Origin: CAZYMF01 sp964648215
GTDB lineage: Bacteria > Desulfobacterota > Binatia > HRBIN30 > JACQVA1
Length of the DNA stretch: 5,560 bases
NCBI GenBank assembly: GCA_964648215.1
Contig: CAZYMF010000282.1
Span: 1-5,560, forward strand
Direction: 5' to 3'
Positions 1-5,090 of the stretch are shown here, one piece after another. The stretch's first letter is position 1. Each line of letters starts with the position of its first letter. A program made the position numbers and the translations under genes. Below the pieces are notes generated by a model. The model saw nothing but the letters and a program-made list of their open reading frames with translations, made no database searches and had not been told where the DNA came from.

Positions 1-129
1 GGATGCAGGCCAGTACGGCCGACTGGCCGCACGCTGTCCGCCACATCTGGGCGAGCCGGTGCGCGCCTTTCGCAACGTGCCGCCACTTGTTAAACTCTGT
101 CGTCCAATCTCTCCGACGAGGTGGGTTAC
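1..129. other. Upstream edge and leader of the rhodanese operon; no supported gene
   Basis: This stretch comes before the first clear gene. A plus-strand frame opening at base 2 stays open to a TGA at 170-172, but it would overlap the rhodanese gene by about 40 nt and its translation resembles no family I know. Another frame ends at a TAA at 91-93 and is equally unrecognisable. The segment at about 87-110 is less GC-rich than the rest and contains TAAACT (91-96), a 4/6 match to a -10 box with no convincing -35 partner. The operon promoter may lie here, but I cannot place it. The end of an upstream gene cut by the window edge is also possible. Confidence 0.4.
118..124 (+). promoter_or_regulatory. 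Ribosome binding site deciding the rhodanese start
   Basis: GAGGTGG sits 5 nt before the ATG at 130. It overlaps the in-frame GTG at 121, so that GTG cannot be the start this site serves. It therefore fixes the start at 130. Confidence 0.75.
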
Positions 130-564
130 ATGGGAATCAGGCAGATCACGCCGTCCGAGGCACAGGAGTTGATGGGTCAAGGTTGTCGCTATGTCGACGT
201 GCGCACGGAGACGGAGTTCGCCGCCGGCCACCCGGCCGAGGCGATCAACATTCCGGTCGTCTTTCCCGACCCGGCGTCGGGACAGATGCAGGCCAACGCG
301 GATTTCGTCGCGGTCGTCGCGGCGCACTTCCCAAGAGATGCCAAGCTGGTGATCGGCTGTCTCTCCGGCCGCCGCTCCCAGATGGCGGCCGAGATGCTCG
401 CCGCCGCCGGCTACGGCGACCTGCACAACATGCAGGGCGGGTTCGGCGGCGTGCGCGACCAGGCCGGGCGCGTCGTCACGCCGGGCTGGCAGGACTCGGG
501 TTTGCCGCTCTGTCCCGGCTGCGGCCCGGGAAGCACCTACGGCGAGCTGCGCGGGAGCAAGTGA
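130..564 (+). CDS. Single-domain rhodanese-like sulfurtransferase
   Basis: This gene encodes a 144-residue cytoplasmic protein with no signal peptide or membrane segment. It is one rhodanese domain. The N-terminal part has the usual YVDVRTETEFAAGHPAEAINIP pattern split over residues 22-42: the DVR strand at 23-25, the E-F-x-x-G-H turn at 29-34 and the INIP strand at 39-42. The active-site loop is C77-L-S-G-R-R-S83, matching the family CxxGxR[ST] form with the persulfide-carrying cysteine present. The domain ends with GGFGG at 103-107 and a W120...GLP segment. Family knowledge says such proteins move sulfane sulfur through a cysteine persulfide, taking it from donors such as thiosulfate or glutathione persulfide. 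The tail beyond residue 125 adds C128-P-G-C131, an unusual cysteine pair. It is the first gene of a three-gene operon and ends 9 nt before the adenosyltransferase. The ATG at 130 is chosen over GTG 121 because of the ribosome binding site. The fold is certain; the physiological donor and acceptor are unknown. Confidence 0.93.
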   Translation: MGIRQITPSEAQELMGQGCRYVDVRTETEFAAGHPAEAINIPVVFPDPASGQMQANADFVAVVAAHFPRDAKLVIGCLSGRRSQMAAEMLAAAGYGDLHNMQGGFGGVRDQAGRVVTPGWQDSGLPLCPGCGPGSTYGELRGSK

Positions 565-573
565 GCACGGTTC

Positions 574-1188
574 ATGGCCATTCGCATCACACGCGTCTAC
601 ACCCGCGGCGGTGACCAGGGCAGCACCGCGCTGGTGGGCGGCAAGCGGGTGCCGAAGGACGATCCCCGCATCGAAGCCTACGGCAGCGTCGACGAGCTCA
701 ATTCGATTCTCGGCCTGGCGCGCGTCTTCAATGGCGAGGCGGCGGCGAGCCCGGCCCAGACGCGTCTGGAAGATCTCCTCAAGCGTCTGCAGAACCAGCT
801 CTTCGACCTCGGCAGCGAGCTGGCCACGCCGCCCGACGCGACGTACGAAGGCATGTGCCGTGTCGGCGCCGCGGACGTGTCGGCGCTGGAAGCGGAGATC
901 GACGGCTTCCAGCGGGATCTCGCCCCGCTCAACTCGTTCATCCTCCCCGGCGGCGGCAAGGTGGGGGCCTTCCTGCACCAGGCGAGAACGGTGTGCCGGC
1001 GCGCCGAGCGCGACGTCCTGCGCCTGAGCCGACAGGACGAGGTCGGCGCCTTCGTGCTGCCGTGGATCAACCGTCTCAGCGATCTGCTCTTCGTCCTCTC
1101 TCGCTGGGTCGCCAAACAGCTCGGCGAGCCCGAGTTCCTCTGGGAACGGGGCTTGCGGAGCCACGAACGCAAGCGGACAGGAGCGTGA
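574..1188 (+). CDS. pduO: PduO-type ATP:cob(I)alamin adenosyltransferase
   Basis: The 204-residue product transfers the adenosyl group of ATP to cob(I)alamin, giving adenosylcobalamin (coenzyme B12) for enzymes such as methylmalonyl-CoA mutase. Length and motifs fit the PduO/MMAB family, usually a homotrimer of helical bundles. Seen in order: the ATP-binding N-terminus Y9-T-R-G-G-D-x-G-x-T18; V26-P-K-D29; Y36-G-S-V-D-E-L-N-S44; F122-I-L-P-G-G127, where the Phe is likely the conserved one that shapes the cobalamin pocket; R138-T-V-C-R-R-A-E-R146, the family's arginine signature, altered in human MMAB disease alleles; and N166-R-L-S-D170 followed by LLFVLSRW. The first motif reads TRGGD rather than the commoner TKTGD or TRTGD. 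The ATG at 574 starts the conserved N-terminus directly. Upstream there is only a weak GTGAG (561-565), so translation may be coupled to the rhodanese stop 9 nt away. No B12-dependent enzyme is visible in the window. The symbol denotes the family type, since CobA/CobO-type enzymes are unrelated in sequence. Confidence 0.95.
   Translation: MAIRITRVYTRGGDQGSTALVGGKRVPKDDPRIEAYGSVDELNSILGLARVFNGEAAASPAQTRLEDLLKRLQNQLFDLGSELATPPDATYEGMCRVGAADVSALEAEIDGFQRDLAPLNSFILPGGGKVGAFLHQARTVCRRAERDVLRLSRQDEVGAFVLPWINRLSDLLFVLSRWVAKQLGEPEFLWERGLRSHERKRTGA
1179..1183 (+). promoter_or_regulatory. Ribosome binding site for the MBL hydrolase, inside the end of the adenosyltransferase gene
   Basis: AGGAG lies within the last codons of the upstream gene, 10 nt before ATG 1194. 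A GTG at 1185 in the same frame is only 1 nt after this site, too close to be served by it. This supports ATG 1194 as the start and suggests coupled translation. Confidence 0.6.
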
Positions 1189-1193
1189 TCGAG

Positions 1194-1874
1194 ATGGCCT
1201 CTCTCTACTTGAAGCAGCTACAGCTGGGCCCGATGCAGAACTTCGTCTACCTGGTGGGCGATACGGCGACGCGGCAGGCCGTCGTGATCGACGCCGCGTG
1301 GGACATCGACCGCATCGTCGACATTCTGGCGCAGGACGAGATGAAGCTGGCCGCGGCCCTGGTGACGCACTTTCACCCCGATCACCTCGGCGGCGACCTG
1401 ATGGGACATCGCATCATCGGCGCCGCCGATCTGCTGGAACGCAACCTGGATCTCAAGGTGTATCTCCACAAGACCGAGGCGCCCTACGCCAATCGCGTCG
1501 CCGGGCTCTCGGACTCCGACATCGTCGCGGTGGAGAGTGGCGACGAGCTCAAGGTCGGCGAGGTCGCGATCAAGTTCGTGCACACCCCCGGCCACACCCC
1601 GGGATCGCAGTGCTTCCTGGTCGACGGTTGCCTGGTGTCGGGGGACACGCTGTTCATCGGCTCGTGCGGCCGGGTCGATCTTCCCGGCAGCGACCCGGCG
1701 CAGCTCTACGACAGCCTGGTCAACAAGCTGAAGCGCCTGCCCGACGACACGATCCTGTACCCCGGGCACGACTACGCCGACCGGCCGAGCTCGACCATCG
1801 GCGAGGAGAAGCGCCACAACACGTACATGCGCTTCGAGCGGCTCGAGGATTTCCTCGGCTTGATGGGGTACTGA
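1194..1874 (+). CDS. Metallo-beta-lactamase-fold hydrolase, glyoxalase II-like
   Basis: The 226-residue soluble protein belongs to the glyoxalase II branch of the metallo-beta-lactamase superfamily. All seven metal ligands of a two-metal site are visible: H59-x-H61-x-D63-H64, H134 in HTPGHTPGS, D151 in SGDTLF, and H192 in YPGHDYA. The N-terminal LGPMQNFVYLVGD (11-23) is the usual first beta hairpin. The segment D151-T-L-F-I-G-S-C-G-R160 with D162-L-P-G is typical of short YcbL-like glyoxalase II homologues. The protein is shorter than classical GloB, lacking its C-terminal glutathione-binding helices. Activity is probably hydrolysis of a thioester, or oxidation of a glutathione persulfide as in ETHE1-type dioxygenases, which share the fold and often travel with rhodaneses. 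The ligand set alone does not separate the two. It starts 5 nt after the adenosyltransferase and is the last gene of the operon. ATG 1194 is preferred because of the AGGAG 10 nt upstream. The reading frame stays open leftward to 855, but that part is antisense-frame noise within the upstream gene. Confidence 0.93.
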   Translation: MASLYLKQLQLGPMQNFVYLVGDTATRQAVVIDAAWDIDRIVDILAQDEMKLAAALVTHFHPDHLGGDLMGHRIIGAADLLERNLDLKVYLHKTEAPYANRVAGLSDSDIVAVESGDELKVGEVAIKFVHTPGHTPGSQCFLVDGCLVSGDTLFIGSCGRVDLPGSDPAQLYDSLVNKLKRLPDDTILYPGHDYADRPSSTIGEEKRHNTYMRFERLEDFLGLMGY

Positions 1875-1881
1875 GTACCCC
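1865..1881. repeat. Perfect inverted repeat with the MBL gene stop codon as its loop
   Basis: GGGGTAC (1865-1871), TGA (1872-1874) and GTACCCC (1875-1881) form a 7-bp stem whose three-base loop is exactly the stop codon of the hydrolase gene. No run of T follows, so it is not a canonical intrinsic terminator. It may slow transcription or protect the 3' end, or it may be chance. Confidence 0.6.
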
Positions 1882-1895
1882 TGGTGGGAGAGTTG

Positions 1896-1920
1896 CAAGC
1901 TTAAAGTCGCAAGTCTCAAG
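1896..1920 (-). repeat. Heptad repeat block A (CAAGnnn on the plus strand)
   Basis: CAAG or AAAG occurs at 1896, 1903, 1910 and 1917, exactly 7 nt apart, with variable trinucleotides between. Read on the minus strand each unit is CTTGnnn, the same core as the next block but reversed. Three of the four cores are exact and the unit starting at 1903 has one mismatch. Confidence 0.75.
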
Positions 1921-1938
1921 GCGGACGGCGGTCTCCGG

Positions 1939-1963
1939 CTTGCCGCTTGAACCTTGTCACTTG
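1939..1963 (+). repeat. Heptad repeat block B (CTTGnnn)
   Basis: Four exact CTTG cores occur at 1939, 1946, 1953 and 1960 with strict 7-nt spacing and variable trinucleotides (CCG, AAC, TCA, CAG). This is the same unit as block A in the opposite orientation. Confidence 0.8.
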
Positions 1964-1979
1964 CAGCTATTCTTCCCCC

Positions 1980-2015
1980 CTTGACCTTTGACCTTTCACC
2001 TTGGACCTCTCACCT
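1980..2015 (+). repeat. Heptad repeat block C (TTGACCT)
   Basis: Five successive 7-nt units start at 1981: TTGACCT, TTGACCT, TTCACCT, TGGACCT and CTCACCT. The last four bases ACCT are constant and the first three drift. With a one-base shift, starting at 1980, the first unit reads CTTGACC, so the block is a better-conserved relative of block B. The last unit (2009-2015) runs into the 3' end of the glycosidase gene and includes its stop codon. Confidence 0.85.
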
Positions 2016-4847
2016 CTCCGACTTCTTCTGCCGCACCTGCAGCGTGACGATCTCGGCCGGCCCGAAAGAGATCTCCCAACCCGCGCCCTGGCGCCGTGGC
2101 CGCTGGCGGCCGGTCTGCTCGAGAAAGTTCACCGCCCGCAGCGCCGTCGCGCCGGGAATACGCAACCGGCAGAGCTGCGCCACCGGCGTCGTGTTGTAGC
2201 AGCGGATCAAGAGACATCCCGCCCGTTTCGACGGCGTGACCGTGCTTACCACCACGTTCGGATTGTCGCAGTCGACCAGTGTCGGCGGGGTTTCGTCGCC
2301 GCGATGCCGATCGGTGATCGTCGCCACCGGCGGATAGGCGAAATCGTGCGCTTGCCCGACGATGCCGCCGCGGACGTGGTCGCCGGCGTAGGTCGTCAGG
2401 GCGTAGGCGAAGCGATGCGCGCCGGGCGACTGCGCACCGGGCGTCTCCAGACCCGGACCGGCGTGGCCCTGGCGCAGGCGCAGGTCGGAGCGCGACAGCC
2501 AGCCCACCGCCCGCAGCAGGGTCAGCGCGAGCCCGACCCCTCCGGTTTCGGGCAGCGCCTCGATCTCCTGCAGGCCGCGATTGAACAGCGCCACCCCCAG
2601 CCCGTCGGCCTCGATGCAGGTGAACGTCTTCTGCGGCACGGTGCCGATCGGCTGCTCCGGTCCGTCGGCGGCGTCCGGCTGCAGCGGCCGCTCGATCACG
2701 GCGAACGCCTGCTCGCAACGGATCGAGGACGCTCGCATCGGGGTCTGAAAATGCACGCGCAGGCGATGGTCCTGCGCCTTGTTGTCGATGTCGGTCACGA
2801 AGTCGATGCGCTTGACGTCGGCGTAGAGCGTCACCGCCGTCTCGATCGGCAGCGTCACGTGCTCGGCCGCGCGCGTCTCCCGGTCGTCGTCCAGCCGCTG
2901 CGGCAGGGCGTAGTCGAGCTCGAGACGCAGGCTGGCCGCCACCGGGCCGGCCTCGACGCTGATCGTCGGCGGCGTTGCGGGGGCGGCGACTCGCTGCGGG
3001 TCGAGCAGGGCATCGAAGTTGTACTCGTCGCCGCGATCGCCCTCGTCGACGAACCAGTTGCAACGCGGCAGCTCGATCCCCAGCTCCTTGTCGACGATGG
3101 TCAGGGAGCCGTCCGCTTCGTTGACCGTGATCCGGTAGAAGCGATTCTCGATGCCGCGCTCGCCGACGGTGAACGGTGACGGTGCCGTCTGGCCCCCGGT
3201 GTCGAGCGAGAACAGCGTGAAGCCGTGGCCGGCCAGCGCGGCGGTGAAGCGCAGCTCGACGGTGTTTCCCGTGCGGGCGGCGATACGCACCGTCTCTAGG
3301 GACGGATCGTCCAGCAGCTCGAGCCAGCGTGAACGCTCGGCGGCGATGTCGAGGCGGCCGCGGATCTGGCGGTCGGCGGTGATGTCGACGTCGAGCCGCT
3401 CGCCGTGGCGACGGAAGCGGATACCGTTGATGAACTGGCCGAGGAACTCGCGCCCCTGGATGGCGAGAACGTGCTGGCGCACCTCGGAGGGGGGCAGCTC
3501 GGCGTCGATCAGGGTCTCGCTGCCGCCCCCGCTCGCCTGACTGGGCACGGGCTGTCCGCTGGCGTCCCGCACGGTCGGCGCCCCGGGCCGGTCGTGGTGG
3601 ACCTCGGCGGTCACCAAGGCGCGGCCGGCGTGGTTGGGGTTGTAGACGGCCAGGACGGTGTCGGAAGCGGCGCCCGAGGTGTCGAAGCGATTGGCCAGCG
3701 CCGCCATTGCCTGGCGCACGACCTGCCTGCCCACCGACTCCACCTGATCGAAGCGGTGCTCCATGTCCTCGTGCACTCGATCGACGGAGCAGCCGCAGAT
3801 GCTGTCGTGCGGATGGTTCTGCACCGCCAGCTTCCAGGCCCAGTCGGTGAAGCCGGTCAGGTTGCGGCTGCCGGCGAGCCAGTCGGCCCAGGCCGCCAGC
3901 GGCTCGGCGTAGCGCTCGAGCCGGCCGACGTTGTCGAAGTCGCGTTGCTTCTGGCGCGCGCGCATCGAGGTGACCCCGGGAAGCAGGTGGGCGCGCAGGG
4001 GGCTGCGCAGCTCGCCGTGGTGGACGGGCAGGTCGTCGCCGGCGGCGCGGCGGGCCTTGTCGACGTAGTGCGCCAGCGGGGCGATCTCGGCGGTGACCCC
4101 TTCGAGTCCGCGCAGCGCCTGGGGCAGGAGGCGCGGCAGGTCCGGCTGCGGCTCCTGGTGATCGGTGCCGTTCATGACCAGCAGGGTATCGGTGCGGCGG
4201 TACGGGGCGTGCTCTTCCAGCAGGGCGAGCAGGCGTTGGCGCAGCGCGTCGGGCTCCTGGGGCAGGCTGCGGCCGTTGGAGTAGCCGGCGCGCGGCAGAT
4301 AGACGGTGAACAGGCGCGTGCCGTCCGGTGCCTCCCAGACGAACTCGCTGCGGTCGACATCGGCGCCCACGCCGCGCCAGACGACAGCGGCGTCGATGCC
4401 GAACCCGGCCAGGATCTGCGGCATCTGGGCGATGTGGCCGAACTGGTCGGGCAGGTAGCCGATCTTCAGCGGCCGGCCGAACTCGGCGGCGACGCGATGG
4501 CCGATCTGGAGGTTGCGGACGATCGCTTCGCCGCTGACCAGGAACTCGTCGGGCAGGACGTACCAGGGGCCGATGGCGATGCGGCCGCTGCGGGTCAGTC
4601 GGCGCAGGCGGGCGCGGTTCTCCGGCCGGATCTCGAGGTAGTCTTCGAGGACGATCGTCTGGCCATCGAAGTGGAAGTGGGTGAAGGCGGGGTCGCTCTC
4701 GAGCAGCGCCAGCAGGCGGTCGGTCAGGCGCACCAGGCGGCGGCGGAACTCCTGGAACGGCTGGTACCATTCGCGGTCCCAGTGGGTGTGCGGGACGACG
4801 ATCAGGTGGGCGGGGGTGGCGCCGGCGGCGGCTCGCGTGTCCTGCAT
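2010..4847 (-). CDS. Glycoside hydrolase family 38 alpha-mannosidase
   Basis: This gene encodes a 945-residue glycosidase, within the usual length of bacterial GH38 enzymes, which cleave alpha-mannosides with retention of configuration using a metal ion. The N-terminal catalytic domain shows V18-P-H-T-H22-W-D24-R-E-W-Y28, with H22 and D24 as metal ligands; F60-D-G-Q63; G93-P-W-Y-V-L-P-D-E101; and G130-Y-L-P-D134-Q-F-G-H138, where D134 is the expected nucleophile and third ligand. M225-N-G-T-D-H-Q-E-P233 follows, then G278-E-L-R281 with LLPGV, and H345-P-H347-D-S-I-C-G-C-S354, where H347 is the fourth ligand. The rest is the family's middle helical segment and C-terminal beta-sandwich domains. 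No signal peptide is evident, so it is probably cytoplasmic and acts on imported or recycled oligosaccharides or glycosides. Start 4847 is chosen because AGGAG lies 5 nt upstream; an in-frame ATG at 4916 would add 23 residues unlike the family and lacks such a site. It converges on the MBL operon and diverges from the PTS gene. The substrate (for example mannosylglycerate, as for E. coli MngB) cannot be told from sequence. Confidence 0.95.
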   Translation of the reverse strand: MQDTRAAAGATPAHLIVVPHTHWDREWYQPFQEFRRRLVRLTDRLLALLESDPAFTHFHFDGQTIVLEDYLEIRPENRARLRRLTRSGRIAIGPWYVLPDEFLVSGEAIVRNLQIGHRVAAEFGRPLKIGYLPDQFGHIAQMPQILAGFGIDAAVVWRGVGADVDRSEFVWEAPDGTRLFTVYLPRAGYSNGRSLPQEPDALRQRLLALLEEHAPYRRTDTLLVMNGTDHQEPQPDLPRLLPQALRGLEGVTAEIAPLAHYVDKARRAAGDDLPVHHGELRSPLRAHLLPGVTSMRARQKQRDFDNVGRLERYAEPLAAWADWLAGSRNLTGFTDWAWKLAVQNHPHDSICGCSVDRVHEDMEHRFDQVESVGRQVVRQAMAALANRFDTSGAASDTVLAVYNPNHAGRALVTAEVHHDRPGAPTVRDASGQPVPSQASGGGSETLIDAELPPSEVRQHVLAIQGREFLGQFINGIRFRRHGERLDVDITADRQIRGRLDIAAERSRWLELLDDPSLETVRIAARTGNTVELRFTAALAGHGFTLFSLDTGGQTAPSPFTVGERGIENRFYRITVNEADGSLTIVDKELGIELPRCNWFVDEGDRGDEYNFDALLDPQRVAAPATPPTISVEAGPVAASLRLELDYALPQRLDDDRETRAAEHVTLPIETAVTLYADVKRIDFVTDIDNKAQDHRLRVHFQTPMRASSIRCEQAFAVIERPLQPDAADGPEQPIGTVPQKTFTCIEADGLGVALFNRGLQEIEALPETGGVGLALTLLRAVGWLSRSDLRLRQGHAGPGLETPGAQSPGAHRFAYALTTYAGDHVRGGIVGQAHDFAYPPVATITDRHRGDETPPTLVDCDNPNVVVSTVTPSKRAGCLLIRCYNTTPVAQLCRLRIPGATALRAVNFLEQTGRQRPRRQGAGWEISFGPAEIVTLQVRQKKSER

Positions 4848-4852
4848 CGGCT

Positions 4853-4857
4853 CTCCT
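4853..4857 (-). promoter_or_regulatory. Ribosome binding site of the GH38 gene
   Basis: The minus strand reads AGGAG 5 nt before the ATG at 4847. It decides between that start and the alternative ATG at 4916. Confidence 0.75.
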
Positions 4858-4878
4858 GTCAGTCGGCCGAACGCTAGC

Positions 4879-4892
4879 GGGGCAGCGGCCCC
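4879..4892. repeat. Short GC-rich hairpin, GGGGC/GCCCC
   Basis: GGGGC (4879-4883), AGCG loop and GCCCC (4888-4892) form a perfect 5-bp stem, flanked by a possible outer CGCT (4872-4875)/AGCG (4893-4896) pair. It falls in the presumed 5' leader of the GH38 transcript, upstream of the ribosome binding site. Confidence 0.5.
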
Positions 4893-4932
4893 AGCGAGAC
4901 GGGGGCTTCGCCCCACGCTCCCGTTGGTCGCT
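4893..4932. repeat. 40-bp imperfect palindrome, REP-like
   Basis: AGCGA (4893-4897) pairs with TCGCT (4928-4932), ACGGG (4899-4903) with CCCGT (4920-4924), and an inner GGC (4904-4906), TTC loop, GCC (4910-4912) closes the tip. An alternative tip pairs GGGGC (4902-4906) with GCCCC (4910-4914). Size and shape resemble repetitive extragenic palindromes, but membership of a repeat family cannot be shown from one copy. Confidence 0.5.
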
Positions 4933-4941
4933 CCCCTCGGT
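4916..4941 (+). repeat. Tandem 13-bp direct repeat (two units)
   Basis: CGCTCCCGTTGGT (4916-4928) is followed without a gap by CGCTCCCCTCGGT (4929-4941), matching at 11 of 13 bases. A weaker third similarity, GGCTCGTTGCAGC, follows. It overlaps the right arm of the palindrome. Confidence 0.5.
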
Positions 4942-5090
4942 GGCTCGTTGCAGCTTGGGTCAAAGCAAACAAGTTCCAGGCTTCGAGAAACCTAGCGCAG
5001 TGGCGCGAGGCTGCCAAATGGCCGGTTGCGCGAGGCCGCGGGATGGGGCAGTTTCACGGACGTGGAACGGAAGAGCGAGATATTCTCCAA

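Larger units (their letters stand above)
1891..1968. repeat. Interrupted inverted repeat formed by heptad blocks A and B
   Basis: Block A and block B are mirror-placed about 1929.5. Base i pairs with base 3859-i: 1891-1899 pairs with 1960-1968 (9 bp, one G-T), then 3-4 bp helices recur every 7 nt at 1904-1906, 1910-1913 and 1917-1920, separated by mismatched triplets. The centre (1921-1938) is an 18-nt GC-rich loop. It lies between two convergent genes and might act as a structured 3' end for both, but no T tract of the classical kind adjoins it. Confidence 0.6.
4848..5090. other. Divergent intergenic region between the GH38 and PTS EIIA genes
   Basis: This 243-nt spacer separates two genes transcribed away from each other, so both promoters should lie here. 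The GH38-proximal half (4870-4942) is made of GC-rich palindromes and a short tandem repeat. The middle (about 4950-4995) is the least GC-rich part and the likeliest site for promoter elements, but no -35/-10 pair of acceptable quality and spacing stands out on either strand. A tRNA or small RNA gene is not apparent. Confidence 0.5.

Noticed and set aside
68..96. A possible promoter with TAAACT (91-96) as -10
   Set aside because: The -10 matches only 4 of 6 bases and the matching -35 position (TTTCGC, 68-73) is poor, so it is not listed as a feature.
855..1193. Upstream extension of the MBL hydrolase frame
   Set aside because: It lies over the adenosyltransferase gene in another frame and adds Arg-rich sequence unlike the family. 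The ribosome binding site at 1179-1183 supports ATG 1194.
1896..2015. Reading the heptad array as a CRISPR array
   Set aside because: The units are 7 bp with 3-bp variable parts, far too short for CRISPR repeats and spacers, and no cas gene is present.
1996..4770. A 924-codon open frame on the minus strand overlapping the glycosidase in another frame
   Set aside because: It is Pro/Arg-rich, resembles no family and lies wholly over the well-supported GH38 gene. Long false frames are expected in GC-rich DNA.
3405..4877. A 490-codon open frame on the plus strand, antisense to the glycosidase
   Set aside because: Its Gly/Val/Ala-rich product is typical of the reverse complement of GC-rich coding sequence and has no recognisable motif.
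4902..4914. The GGGGC-TTC-GCCCC hairpin as an intrinsic terminator
   Set aside because: No T tract follows on either strand, and it lies between divergent genes where no transcript is expected to end.
4848..4916. An alternative GH38 start at 4916 adding 23 residues
   Set aside because: The added residues do not match GH38 N-termini, are encoded across the palindromes, and have no good ribosome binding site. ATG 4847 has AGGAG at 5 nt.
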